DNA from: Beaufortia kweichowensis
Taxonomy: Eukaryota > Chordata > Actinopteri > Cypriniformes > Gastromyzontidae
DNA length: 64,000 bases
Direction of reading: 5' to 3'
NCBI GenBank assembly: GCA_019155185.1
Contig: CM032798.1
Coordinates: 5,407,501 to 5,471,500 of the forward strand
The first letter of the stretch is position 1; each line of letters starts with the position of its first letter. The notes under the pieces are model-generated. The model did not search any database. It saw only the letters and a list, made by a program, of their open reading frames with translations, and had not been told where the DNA came from. Positions 11,453-24,490 of the stretch are shown piece by piece. A program made the position numbers and the translations under genes.

Positions 11453-14400
11453 ATGTCTATAAAGGAAAAAGTAAGCATGTTTTTGTTCTTTTTTACTAGT
11501 CTATTAATATTTACAACATTTTCCTGTATAACAATTGAAATGAAAAGATTTCAACTAAAATTCCAGCTTTTTTAAAAAAAAATCAACATTAAATACATTT
11601 AAAATCCATGTACACAATTTTCCTGATAATTCATTTAAATAAATCCTCTAAATTCTTACTATTTTGTCCTGTGAAAGTGCATTAGATATCTGTTAACATG
11701 ATGGTTGATTTGTGTGATCAGGGTCATACACGCACTTTGGCATTAATGGTGACCTCTGCAGCTATTGGGGGAACATTACAATATGGATATAACCTGGCCA
11801 TTATGAACGCACCAACTGTTGTAAGAGAGATTCTGTTTTATTTGTTTTGCTTTTTTTCATTGTTTTGCCAGCAATGTTTGTGTGGTGAGGACAAATTACT
11901 TTACTAAACTAAAGTTTCCACTTTGTGTTCATCTCTGTAGTTCATTCAGAATTTCATAAATGAGACATTTCAAAAGCGATGGGGAGTACAATTGGAGGTT
12001 TTTGAGGTCACACTGATATGGACTGTTATAGTCTCCATCTTCTCATTGGGTGGCTTCATAGGGGCCCTGATAGCAGGTCCAATGTCTATCCGTTTTGGGA
12101 GGTACAACCATTTACACATTATAGTACATATCAGTATTTTGTCCTCTTTTTTAACTTAAAATTATGTTGGATTGAATCAACATGATTTGGACTGATGTGG
12201 CAACAATCCTTTATGATTTACTCTATTCCATTCTTGCTTTCAAGGAAAAAGACTATGTTGCTGAACAATGTCTTCCTATTCTCAAGTTCACTGATAGCAT
12301 TGCTGAGCCGAACAGCAAAGTCTTTTGAGATGATAATTATCTCTAGAACTCTGGTTGGCATAAATGCAGGTAAATATACTTTAAAAGAAATAGTATAGAT
12401 GGCACAGACATATAGTACACAGACGTTTAATACACCCAATTTTTTTGTGTGATTATGAAAATCATTTACTGTAATTATATGCAGGCATCAGTATGAATGT
12501 CCAACCCATGTATTTTGGTGAGAGTGCACCAAAGCATTTAAGAGGGGCTGTGTCCCTGTCCTCAGCTGTATTCACTTCATTTGGTCTGGTGTTGGGACAA
12601 GTCGTAAGCCTGAGGTAAGACATGTATTTAATACAGTAGTTTGTGATGTCAGTAAAAGAATATTTTTGTGTGGATTTTTCGTTTCAATAGATAACTGCAT
12701 CGATCCAAATGCTTGTCTCCTAAAAGGGAGTTATTAGGTGGTGAGTCATGTTGGCAGTACTTATTGGCAAGTAACGCTATTCCAGGCATCATCCAACTTC
12801 TCACTTTGCCATGGTTTCCAGAGAGTCCCCGTTACCTTCTTATTGATTGTGGGGATAAAGAGGCCTGTTTACAGGGTATGAGAAGTTGAGTTAGTTTTAA
12901 AGCTTATCATACTGTACCAATAAAGATGATCAATAATAAGCAGCTTTTGTATAAGCGTAACACACCCCTTTTATAATTTTCATCTCTCCTATTTTTGCTG
13001 CATGATTATAATATTTAAAGTCTGTCCCATAGCATTGCAGCGTCTGCGAGGCTGTGATGTGACAAAAGCAGAGCTGGATGAAATTCTGGAGGAACAAAAT
13101 GAAACCAAAGGAGAGCGAGCAAAACAGCCATGGGAGCTCTTCGGTGATCGCAGCGTTCGCTGGCAGCTCATCTCTGTTGCTGTCCTGAGCAGTGCCATGC
13201 AGCTGTGTGGTAATGATTCGGTAAGACCAATCCGGTGCTGCCTGTTACACTGTCTCTCAATGGGATTGGAAATGTGAGTGTTTTCTACGAAAGGGAAAGG
13301 GATGGGAACATAAGAAGATGTGACAAGATACAATTTAGTTAGTTAATATTAATCACTTTATGACTTGTAAAACCTGGATTTTCTAAGTGTCGATAAATAT
13401 AATGTTAACCAAAGAAAATCACACAGCAGTTTGGGAAAAATAGTGCTTGTGTTTGCAGGTTTGATGTTAATATTTAAAAGAACATGTTCAGCATGGTTTA
13501 AGACGTTAAATACTAACAGCAAATAGATAGTTTTGAAGCTGTTTTTTAGAAGTAATGGTATATTGATTGTAAGATGATAAAATCCATGCACACTTTGTAA
13601 GGGAACTTATTGCATTGTCAGTTTCATGTACTTCATGAGAGATCTAAAGAGAGATCTAAGAGAGATCTATTTGTGTAAAAATTCAATATATTCCTTGTAA
13701 GGCTCCACATTCCTACTACTGAGACGCTTTATGTTTTTGACATTTAACCAGTAACTAAAACAGACCCATTAATTATTCAGAGATCTTTTAATTGTTAATT
13801 GTTAGGATGACTGAGTGTGCTGCCCTGCATACAGCTTTGGGATAATCTCTTATGTACCCAGCACTTCTTACATAACTCGTATTGGATTCAAAGGATTCAA
13901 AGCTTGCATGCTGGCAGACTTACAAATCTTTTAAAGATTACCGGCATTTCTTTCCTCTCATTCCTCAGATTTACTTTTATGCCTCATATGTGTTCCAAGA
14001 AGCAGGTTTATCTCCAGAACTGATCCAATATGCGACCATTGGCACAGGGATGTGTGAATTCAGCACTTGTATCCTCTGTGTGAGTGTTCTAATAATCTGT
14101 TATGTTTCCAAATATGTAACTGTCCCAGAACAACCCACATGTAATACAGCATAGGTACATTCAACACAGAATTAAATTTCATTGGGTGACCTAGACTGCC
14201 TCCTTTATTGTTATGACTGATTGTTAAATAATCTTTATTAAACTCTGTGTGTGTTAAGAATTTGTTGATAGAAAGGCTGGGTAGAAAGATGATGTTGATG
14301 GGCGGTTATGTTCTCATGACAGGCTGGGCTATAGTCTTTACTGTTGCCCTTTCACTGGAGGTATGTGTTATTTATTTTTTCAGTCCTTGCACACACAAAG

Positions 14401-15233
14401 CTAAAATACAAGAAATGTATTCTCTGAGTGTCTGTATATAATGTCTAAACTCAAAGTGGACACATAACAATGTATAACTATGGTTATTTAGTGTACAACT
14501 GAATTTACATCATCATCATTGGTTAACTATATTACAACAGCCCTTAGAAGACTTTAGACTATTTCATTTCAATGTGTTGCCAAATAAATTCAAATAAAGT
14601 TTTTGTTTCACATTTCATCTTAAAGCATATTGTTATGTGGATGCCTTACCTGAGCATGACTTGTGTCTACACCTATATTCTCAGCTTTGGGATGGGACCA
14701 GGTGACTCATGTTTAGCCATAACATTCTTTTACAGAACCATTATTTTCATACCAATTTTCATCATTTTTAAATATTTTTTGGGTAGCTGGTGTGACTACA
14801 ATCATCCCAACAGAAATCTTTAACCAGACAACACGTCCTGCCGCCTACATGATCGCTGGTTCTCTGATGTGGCTGAACCTTTTAATTGTTGGGATGATTT
14901 TCCCTTTTCTTGTGGTGAGGATTTTAAATTCAACTTTAACTTCAAAGTCTTGTACAACATATGCACTAAAAGAAACTTGAAAATAAAAGTCTATGAATGT
15001 CTTTGTGTTTGCAGAATGGTTTGGGACAATATTGCTTTGTGCCATTTGGGGCTGTGTGCATCCTGTCTGCTGTTTATATTTTGATGTTTCTACCAGAAAC
15101 CAAAGGAAAGACTCTATCAATGATCACTAGAGAGTTTTACCAGCTTAACTACCGTGGAGAGGAGAAGATGGATCCAGAGGAGAAACAAGCCCATTACCAA
15201 CTGGGAGAAATCTATTATTCCACTGCTTTATAG
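11453..15233 (+). CDS. slc2a11: class II facilitative sugar transporter, GLUT11-like
   Basis: This is a 12-transmembrane major-facilitator sugar carrier. Twelve phase-matched exons: 11453-11470, 11722-11820, 11941-12101, 12245-12369, 12485-12614, 12727-12875, 13033-13220, 13969-14079, 14259-14360, 14626-14701, 14787-14914 and 15015-15233 (stop TAG); 501 residues, a normal GLUT length. Signature motifs: RFGRK after TM2, R in LISRTLVGINAG, GESAPKHLRGAV, PESPRYL, ERLGRK after TM8, the helix-10 GMGPAGVTTIIPTEIF region and PETKGKT near the C-terminus. The class I QLS motif of helix 7 is absent; instead LCGNDSIYFYAS followed by IQYATIGTG closely resembles GLUT11, which supports class II. An N-glycosylation sequon NET lies in the first extracellular loop. 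Teleosts have several slc2a11 and slc2a15 copies, some used in pigment cells, so which paralogue this is remains open. The start gives MSIKEK in a small first exon, as in other GLUT genes. Confidence 0.85.
13637..13670. repeat. short tandem repeat, about three AGAGATCTA units
   Basis: Three imperfect copies of a GAGAGATCTA-like unit lie inside intron 7 of the slc2a11-like gene. The spacing is irregular (10-12 bases). No function is apparent. Confidence 0.6.
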
Positions 15234-15311
15234 AGGATGCATATTAATAAGGAAAATAATATGAGAGTGACATTCTGACTCATCACAAAAAAGAAAATTC
15301 TCAAATACAAT

Positions 15312-15317
15312 TTTATT
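15312..15317 (-). terminator. possible distal poly(A) signal of patz1
   Basis: TTTATT on the plus strand reads AATAAA on the minus strand, about 2 kb past the patz1 stop. Other candidates lie closer to the stop, so this would be the longest 3' UTR form. Use of this site is not shown. Confidence 0.3.
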
Positions 15318-15452
15318 GTATACCCATCTCTGTACCAAACAGACAGAGACACAAAAACAGTGTACAAAAACAAACATCAATAGAAAAGTATGCTTATATC
15401 CAAATGTCCAAAAATTGATGAACGTGAAGACACAAACTGCTGACTGAAAACA

Positions 15453-15458
15453 AATAAA
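15453..15458 (+). terminator. poly(A) signal of the slc2a11-like gene
   Basis: AATAAA lies 220 bases after the slc2a11-like stop codon. It is beyond (to the right of) the leftmost plausible patz1 signal at 15312, so the two convergent transcripts may overlap at their 3' ends. Confidence 0.5.
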
Positions 15459-17356
15459 GGTATAATACCAAACAAACAAATGTACACTTCTTTATGTGCA
15501 TGTCTTTATACAAAAGTGTCAATGCAAATGGGTTTGTATATGGTTATTATATAAGATAGGTCCTTTTAATGAGTGAATTTCCAACCCATCGCTGTTCAGC
15601 AATCAGTACTGGGAAGGCACTTTGCAACATACAAATATACAAATACATGAGTATATAAGTAAAATTAAAAATAAGTTTCCAGTGATGTAAAACCACAACA
15701 ACCTACTTGACAAACGAGTTAACATTAAATTTTGAGTGCTAAATAAATTTGCAAATAAATAAGAGTGGCAAATATTCTGATTACTTTTTGAGACAGGCGA
15801 TGATTGTTACAATTAGGAACATATTTTTGTATATAATTATAGGATGATCTGAAATAAGTTGCACATAATACTGTTGCACAAAACAACAGAAAGCCTAAAA
15901 CATCTACAGATATAAATGAAATAAAACTTGTTTTGTATGCATGTAAATAACTTCCACTATCATGATGAGTGACCGCTTGTAACACTTGCAGAATTGTACA
16001 AACCGCCATACCAAATACATTAACGGTACACAACGCTAAGATAACTTGTAGGGTAAAATAAACTGAAAGGTAACCAGCATTTACACTGCATTTAGAGTAA
16101 GGGGAACAGGCAAACACTGAACACAAAACACTCAAATACTTGCATAATATTAAAGGAACAACTGAAATATGGATTTATCAGTTTTAACGTAAAACAACTC
16201 TTTTAAACAAATCATATTCCTCCGTTAAAAAAATCATTCATTTACCAAGGCCAAAGAAAAAAATATATGTACAAGAATTACAGAACAAACAAACATAATT
16301 GGCCATACATATACAAATTTGTTATATATATATTTTTATATGAATGTATATATGAATGACAAGACTTTAAGTTAAGCAGGAATGTATTGAACCTCTTAAA
16401 AAAACTCTCTGATATATTAAAAAAAAGAAAGAGTACAAAGCCCTCTGTTTATATTACATTCTAGAGATAAAACAGGACATTGGAGAGAATGTACACACAC
16501 ACACACATATTCACACACACACACTTCACTGCTGACGTACACACTGAATCTCTCACAGTGCCCTTGAGTCAGGTGCATGATTCAAGAAGAAAATAGCATG
16601 TCGCGGCTCTAAACAAACAGAAAACTCAATATATACCTTTTTGTAAAGAAAACGTGGACACCAGTATCAATAAGTTAATAAAATATATTCTTTGCTTCTT
16701 GCTATATCTTACAGTGAAACCTGAAATTGGTCCCTGTTGGACATTAAAAACTGACATACTTGTGTGGCCCAAAACAACTCAGGACTACCAATAACAAAGA
16801 AACATGAAACAAACCACGAAAAATATCTATCATCTAACAGCCATTATTCAGACTGAAGTTCGACAATGATTTATAGTCATTTAAATACTTGTCAAATTCA
16901 GAAGTGAATCATTTTTGCACCACCAAATGGAATTGCAAAAATAATTGAATACTCATGTAGCTTGCAAAATACATCCATGTTTGGGGTATGAACTGTGAAA
17001 GTCTTACAATGTAAAGAAAATGTACTTTCTAATCATGTTTGCGGTATCTGCTTGTATTTTAAAGCAGACTCATTTTCATCCTACCAACCTAAAAGAAAGT
17101 AAGGGTATTTTTAAAAATTCTAAACTTTGTCAACAGTTTGGGGGGTAGATTTGCTGCTTCATACCAACATGGAATCAAAATGGCTTCCATGATGGTCAAA
17201 GCATTAACAAATATTATAACAATAATAATAAATGCCAAAAAAGTAGTCAACATCTGGCATCAAGAAATATAAGACAACAGACTAAACTTGCAGTTATCAA
17301 AAGTTTGGTTGTCCTGTAAGAGCAGGGTTATAAGAAATGTCTGTATCTCAAGAGGA

Positions 17357-20300
17357 TCATTTATCCCCTAAATCCATTCCACTGACGCCCATATCAGAGT
17401 CCACCAGTGAGGAAGCGAAAGCTGATTGGACGATCTGAAAACCAAAGGATTCAAGAAGTGACATGTTCTGTTGGGGAGAAAAGGGTGAGACAAGATTACC
17501 GAGACTGGATCCCGCCACTGCACGTTTCTTATGCACCCGATGATGGTGTTTGTTGAGGTAAGACTTTGTACGGAAGGTCTGTCCACAGTCGGCGCAAGCA
17601 AACTTCTTTTCGGGGTCTGTTTTTTCTTTGGATCCCCCAGGCGTGGTTACAGTGTCGTTGGATTGTCCGTTGAAGATGAACGACGTGACCTCCAGTTCTT
17701 CTCCCGCGGGTTTCTGCTCAAGCTTGAGATCGGTTCCGTTGGAGAGGTCGCCAAAAGCCGTGTCCGAACCATCAGAGTCCTGGTGGGGGCATTTCCCAGC
17801 ATTCTCCTGCCCGTCTGAAATAAACACAGAGTGGGGAAGGGATGGCGAGATCAGGACGTAAGAAGGAAGGGGGCAGAGAGAAAGATGCCTCACATTAAGC
17901 GAGATATAGGAAAACACGCAAACCTGATCCATCCTATGACCAAAAAATCTGAGCAGGGATAAAAAAACAGGTAAAGGACTGTGTAACCTTCGAACCTGTG
18001 GAGTTGTTTCATGATGAGCAAATACAGACCAAACCATTTATTGGATGAAAATAGAAGACTCATCAGCTGTAGCACATCCAACATCCTCAGTACTTTGGCT
18101 CACCCCGTTCCCACCCTCCACATGGCCCGTACTGACCTGTAAGAGGCCCGTGAAGTGGAAACCCTGGTGAGCGGCACTCCCAGAAATAGGGAGTTGGAGC
18201 TGGTTTGCCCAGGAGCAGCTCAGGCTGCAGGCTCAGGGCAGGAGGGACAGGCTGGGGCAGAACCGACCCAGATATACCCCGAAAAGTTGCCTCTGTCTCG
18301 GGAAATGTAACCAAGAGCCGGCGACTGGTGCAAAGGTCTACACCGCCAGCAACAAAACATGAATAGGGAAGACAGAGAGGCCAGGGAGGAGAATTTACAG
18401 TCAATACAGTCAGATGACCATTATCTTCACATCAGTTCAGAAACGCAACTGTCAAAGCTAAAATGACAATGAAAAATGAATCTTTTTCTGTCATTACATG
18501 CCAAGCCAGCAGCTGATACCGAACTCAGTGATAATTCTGTACTGATGTAAAGTTAATGTCTTTCTGATGTATTTCTGTATTCTTTAAACCCGATCTTACA
18601 AAAATCACACCTCGACAGCCATAATTTATTAAAATAAATGTTTTGTGCATCCGCCCAACGTTTAAAAAAGCAAATTCTGCAAGGCTAAGATATTTTGCAT
18701 ATTTAATCCTTTACTAGGTAATCATTAAAAATGCTTTATTGTTTCCCATCATGTCCAATAAGGATATTCCCAACAACAAGCTGCTGGATGTTATGGCAAT
18801 AATTGTTTGAAAAAGGTCCATTGAATCCACAGAAAGAATGCACAAAGTGTACATGTGCACTTATGTGTGGACATGCATGAATGGAAGTTGTTCGGTTAAT
18901 GCTTGTTAAGCCAGCTCTTAATGAAAATGACTGTAAGCAACAAACAGAATGGGGCATGTGGCCATGCTAAACTGCTCGGCAATGTAAGTGACTAGCATTC
19001 AACAGCAGACAAAGCTGATGGATTAGGGCTAAAAATGTTATTCAAAGCAATTTAATTCCCTAATATCTATGCTATCTCCAAATGCAGCTTAATAAAGAAA
19101 TTAATTTGAATGATGCATCTGGCCTTAATTTACTAAAAGTTTGCAAAACTAATATACAACATTCCCTCTTTCCAACTGACAAAATTCAGGATTACTCTCA
19201 CAAATATATATTTTTAAACTGTGCACCTTGCATACACGTTGGATTCCTTTCTACTGGATCCATTTAAACTTTCCTATTAATGAAATCCTCACAAAACTTA
19301 AAACACAAATTATACTATCAGCAATAAACATCCTCTTTCACTGAAAAAATGTAGTGAGAAAAGCAGAAGGGCCACATTTTGAAAGACACATTGCTGATTT
19401 TCTGCAAATAATGTTGCAATAAAAAAAGATGACAGTACAGTAGCGCAGCGCTACAATCATTGTCTGGGGTGATCGTTTATGCAAGCGGGTGCAGAATCTG
19501 ATAAGCAGCAGTGAAAAACACAGCGAGTGAGCGAGCAACAGGTGACGCTGCGGGGAGAGGCTTGCTTGCCTTCCACTGCGCACGGGCGTCCTGAGTGGTA
19601 GGGGGCACCGTTGTGCATCTGCGGCCTGTTGGTGCGCTGCTCAGGGAACTGATGAGCTGCAGAGGAAGGGAGCATGGACGAGCTGTGGTGCGTTTTTACG
19701 TGCACCTTTAAGTAGGATGCGGTTGAAAAACCTGAGACCATCGAAAGAACAAGTAGGACAAACAAAGAAAAATAATAAAATGGAAAACAGAACAACACGG
19801 CATGGACTCAATTCGTAGAGATTTCCTTTGCCCATACAAATAATGACAATTTTTATGTAGTTAGTTCTGCTGTGCATTGCTCATTTTTAATATATATTTG
19901 ACCAGTACCTTTGTTGCATATTCCACAGTAGTTATGAGGTCCTTCACTGTGTTTTTTCAAGTGGTCAGTCATGTATGCAGCCCGGAGGAATTTCCCACAA
20001 ACTTGACATGGTATTTTATCTTCGTGGCACGCCAGGTGTGATCTCAGTCGATCTCGTGTTGCAAAGGATGCGTTGCAAATCTGAAAATTGACCACAATAA
20101 AACACAACTGTAAGAAGTCCTAAAACACTCTACATAAAGGAATTGTGTAATGGTTTTATTGGTTAATAGCTGATGGTTCATAATGGTATTTGTAGTGTAT
20201 TGTTTTTTTCAGCAGGGACTATTTCATGAATGGTGTAAAAAGTTTATAGCCCTTGTGTGTGATCAGATGAAGTTTAATATTTCTCACCTGACACTTATGG

Positions 20301-21598
20301 GGTCTCTCTGTTGTATGAACTTGTTTTATATGTCCATTCAGATGATCTGGCCTACAAAAAAGCAGAAAGACATTTACTCAAGACACACAAATATATAAAG
20401 CAAAGATGATGCATAAAACGGTCGTGAAGACTCACCTTGAGAAACCTTTACCACAGCTTTGACAGACATATGGTTTACCCACTGACCCGTCGTGAGATCT
20501 TACATGGTAAGACATCCTATCCTTACGTTTGAAACGCAATCCGCACACCGGACACGCGTAGGGTTTCTCTCCCGAATGCGACAGCTTGTGTCGGTTCAGG
20601 TGATATACGTCCCGGAAAACTTTTCCGCACAGGTCGCACGCTACGTGCCGTCTCGTCCTCTCGCGCTTGCGGTTTGCCGGCGGTAGTCCGTTTTCCTGAA
20701 AACTCGGCTGGGTGTGAGAAATCATCGTTGGACCGTCCACAGCTACCAGATCCCCGCCGGTGCTCACGCCACCGGAAAACGTCCCGTGCTGCGTTTCGTG
20801 ATTTCTTAACTGGATGTCATCGGGAAAGATCTTGCCACAGATCCTGCAGGAGAAAAGACCGTCATTTTCGTTATGAGTGGTGTTGTTGTAGGTGATAGGC
20901 TCCGACGTAGACTCTTTTTTGGGTCTGTTTCTCCCTCGTTTGGATCCAGGGGATTCCTCGGAGTTCAGATGGTTCGAGGAAAACTCCAACGGGGAAACTG
21001 GCGCTCCGGGCTGCGTGCTGTTATTTGTCTGAGTCGGATCGGCACAGTCGCTGTCGTTGTTAGTAAACACGGCGCCGTTGGGCACGCTCCCGTTTGACAT
21101 GTCCACGGGGTATGACAGCTGCTCAGCGGCCCCGGCGCTCCTGAACAGGCTGTGCTCGCCTCCGCGGGCAGGAGGCACGAGGATCTGCACGTTGGATTGT
21201 TTGATGACCTCCTGACAGATCTCGATGATGGATCGCATTAACAGAAACTTCGCCGCCGTCATCAGCTCCGGGAAACATTCCAGGCGCACCACGATCTTGG
21301 AGGTGTACGCGAAGTCCAGGATGTCTCGGAAAACTTTGGGGCTAATCGTGTGCATCTCCAGCTCCTTGCCTTCGCCGTCGTCCTCTGTCTGACAACTGAA
21401 CACCGACTCGAAATACTCGCTGCACGCCGCCAACACCGCCTTGTGGGCCGGGAAGCTTTCTTCTCCGACGCGTAAGATAACATCGCAAAACCTGCCACCA
21501 TCTTTTCTCTGAATGTTGAGGTTGTGTAGCATCTCGGCGCTGTGTTTGCTCACCTGGTACGTGTAGGAGGAACTCCACGGCTGATCGGTCCTCTCCAT
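17357..21598 (-). CDS. patz1: PATZ1, BTB/POZ, AT-hook and zinc-finger transcription regulator
   Basis: This is a nuclear transcription regulator (MAZR/ZBTB19). Exons on the minus strand: 20436-21598, 20288-20351, 19909-20080, 19570-19731, an optional cassette 18137-18337, and 17357-17814 (stop TGA). Length is 672 residues without the cassette and 739 with it. The start is the ATG at 21598 (MERTDQPWSSS), with an in-frame TAG upstream; the human protein also begins with MER. A BTB domain (SAEMLHNLN, GGRFCDVILRVG, FPAHKAVLAACSEYFES) is followed by an AT-hook-like KRGRNRPKK and eight C2H2 fingers, among them CDLCGKVFRDVYHLNRH, CPVCGLRFKRKDRMSYH, CQVCGKFLRAAYMTDH and the separate last finger CADCGQTFRTKSYLNKH. 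The conserved tail SPFSPQQNMSLLESFGFQIV is present. The donor after exon 4 (19569) is GC, not GT. Identity is certain from the collinear match. Confidence 0.95.
18137..18337 (-). CDS. patz1: candidate in-frame cassette exon of patz1 (67 codons)
   Basis: This lies between patz1 exons 4 and 5. On the minus strand it has an acceptor (GCGGTGTAG at 18338) and a donor (ACAG then GTCAGT at 18136). Its 201 bases are open, enter in phase 1 and leave in phase 1, exactly matching the flanking exons, so inclusion adds 67 residues without shifting the frame. The encoded stretch is Pro/Leu-rich (for example LPQPVPPALSLQPELLLG) with no zinc finger. The base composition is GC-richer than the surrounding intron. 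Whether it is constitutive, alternative or fortuitous cannot be decided from DNA alone. Confidence 0.6.
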
Positions 21599-24490
21599 GC
21601 CGTCTTCATTCAAGAACCGAGCCTAACGCATGCGACGGAAGAGGTAGACGAAGGCAATTGGATAGCGAACACGGGGAGACAATAAAACAGAAGCGCTTAG
21701 CGACGACCACCGCTCCTCGCCTTTTTAGCATCTAACATGTTAGCAGGGGGAAAAATGGCAGCCCCCCAGCTTCCTGTGAACTTTGACCTTTGGTTGGAGG
21801 GAGGGGGTGTCGTCCGTATATTAATATTTGATGTTTTATTCATGTGTAACACATCAATTTGAGTCGAGCGACCACATATACTAAGAAGATCAGATGTTAT
21901 TTTTTATTATTGTTTTAGTTCGGTTAACGAATGGTGGTCGTCTTCCTGGTTCTCGCGTTACACATTTCACATCCTTGTTTTCCAGTGAGCCCCCTCCCCC
22001 AAATACACGACAGACGCTGAATACATGACTGTAGACTCTCTCTCTCTCTCTCTCTTTCTATTGGACACTGTAACCACTTAAACATATAGTAAAAATAAAT
22101 AAACAAAAAAAAGAAATTCACGCAAACGGACAAAGTATCCCAAACTGACAGAGTAGTCTTAGCTGTAGTGCAGACATCAGCACGATCTGACAGTCTCGTC
22201 TGCAGGTATGGACTCGTCTGAGGTAGACATTCAGGCAGACACACAATAGATCTTTAGTCTCGTCTTTATTTTGGTTTCCCTCTTGTTTGCATTTGTATTT
22301 AGAGATACAATACAATAATTTAAAATCATTTTAAACTATAATTGTTGTAAACAGCTCTAAAATTCCCACTTTGTTCCTATGTGACATGTGTACTGGAAAA
22401 CCTAATAGAAGGTATAGCTATAAAAGAAAAGATTATGTGCTATTAATAAAACCAGGACTCAGAAGTAGTAATAGGCATTTCTCCTCTATCGCAGCCCTAA
22501 TCAGTAGGTTAATTAATAGATGTGTAAATAATGCGATGAAACTACTGTCAATATTATCTCTGTTAATGGAGTACACTGAGGTGATTTTTTAGGTTTTGAA
22601 GTTACTTGTATGTGTTCAAATAAATCGAATGCAAACAGTGGATGGCACTTGGCTTACCACTTCTGTTCTGACCAAATGCTCAGTAAACACAGTCTTTATA
22701 TACAACCACGTGACATCGTGAAACGTTCTGCTGACGACGTCACAAAGAGTGCTGCCATAAAGCAAAAATGATAGGAAAATTCCTATTTCGAATCTATTGA
22801 ATAAAAATGTAAAGCAATAACAACAATGGATTTGCTTAAGGACTGAAAGGTGGGGACCCCTTGTTGTACTGTTATGAAATAACAATAATTGTATTATTGT
22901 GTTCTAAGCAATGAATAAAAAAAGACTACATAAAGCACAGGTGGTTGGATCTGTTTTTATGGAAAGGGTTGGGAGAGCAAATCTTATACATCCCAGATTG
23001 AAATGCATAAATGTAAAGCATGTGGGTAAATCTTAAGACAAATATTTCTGTAAGGTATTAGCTGTGTGCTTAAATATCCTTTAATGAAGTCAGACATGTA
23101 AATAAGATACTAAAAAACATTTTAAATGACAAAGAAAAATAACTTGACCTAACTAAACGTTAAAGGTTATCTATGGATATATAAAAATACCTAAATATAT
23201 TTGTATGTAACGAAAATAACAATTTCAAAATAAATTTTCTAACCCATTCAATTCACTCGTTTCCTACCTCTGGTCTGGTGCATCTTTAACATCTAGGCCT
23301 AATTTTGTGCATTAAGTTTTTTCTTGCAATAATGGGTTTTCCTCTCACCACTTTAGCTTTTCTTGTGCTCCAGGACAGGACTTATTCACAAAAATCAAAG
23401 AATAAGACACCTAAAATACACTTCTAGAAACCATTGAGAAAACATGTAATCACCTATTCGCAGAGTTCAGACAATATAGCATGACTAACTATCTGCTGTA
23501 GAAATATAGGAAAAAGTAAAGATAATGCCTGTTACAAGGTTCTATTGTTACCATAATACACCACCTAATTATTTGAAACCCATGCCATTCCCAAAAAGTT
23601 AATTCAAGAATTCTAGATTAATGAGTCAGAAAGTTTATTTTATGTGAATAATTTTTTATTGATTTTTTCCATCTTTATTAACTATTTGTGCTTTTTAAAT
23701 TAATAGCACATACTTAATTTCCAACCCCTGCCACCCTAAAACAAATGTGATTCAGAGCAGTGCTTCTCATAGTGACTAAGACTGGCTAGAGGGGAGGATG
23801 GGGTAAGGGGTTTCTTAAAAAAGAAAAAAAAGAAAAGGCACAACTAGCATTCGCTTCTTGGGGTGGAAGAGTGTCCCCGGGCCTGTTCTCGCAGAACATT
23901 CTGGCTTCAACATTCCAGCACAAGTATCTCTGTATTAGGGATGCATTAAATCGCTACACATGCGGACATCTCCATTCCAACAAAACAGCAGTGCCGCCCT
24001 TTCCCACCCAGATCAAACTCTGATGGGAACTGTGGAACATTGTGCAGACATTGTTTGTGACACGACAAAGAAAAAGCAACTTTTCATTGCCTCAAAGCAG
24101 GATAAACCTTCCCCACAGACAGAAAAAAAAAAAAATCTATGTACATCGTGGAAAAAGAAATCTATTCCCATAGTCTGTACAATTCAGGCCTATACATTAT
24201 TTACTTTCTTAACTGCAAAAATCAGTCAAAAAACAATGAAAAACCAAGGAGAAACTACTATTACTTGACAAAAGCGGCAGGAAAAAATAAGGTCCAGAAC
24301 TCGTCTTTTCCCTTTGTCATTAACTTTTAGGCCTTCAAAAAAATAATAATAACTGCAAGACAGAACACAGAAAAATAGACAGGGCTCAGCCATCTGTACA
24401 TAATGGTAGAAATCAAAGTTCACATCTTTCCAACTAGAGGGCAGTGGGGAAGGGGTGTCTTAACTCCTGCCGACTGGTTACAGACTGTCA
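21599..24490. other. region between the patz1 start and the eif4enif1 stop
   Basis: The left part is the patz1 promoter and 5' UTR; the 21.6-21.8 kb part is GC-richer than the rest. The right part is the eif4enif1 3' UTR on the minus strand, with TTTATT signals near 23.65 kb. A CT microsatellite lies at 22035-22056. The small reading frames in both directions have no recognisable similarity. No gene is supported. Confidence 0.5.
22035..22056. repeat. CT dinucleotide microsatellite
   Basis: About eleven CT units in a row, upstream of patz1. Confidence 0.85.

Larger units (their letters stand above)
15234..17356. other. convergent 3' region between the slc2a11-like gene and patz1
   Basis: AT-rich DNA that probably holds the long patz1 3' UTR on the minus strand and a short slc2a11-like 3' UTR on the plus strand. 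A CA microsatellite lies near 16494-16525. The 136-codon minus-strand reading frame at 15725-16135 has no recognisable domain and sits in the presumed patz1 UTR. Confidence 0.5.

Noticed and set aside
15725..16135. 136-codon minus-strand reading frame
   Set aside because: It is AT-rich, has no domain or splice context and lies in the likely patz1 3' UTR.
21599..21613. Upstream extension of patz1 beginning at a TTG codon
   Set aside because: TTG is not a usual eukaryotic start; the ATG at 21598 follows closely, an in-frame TAG lies just upstream, and the human protein starts at the same point.
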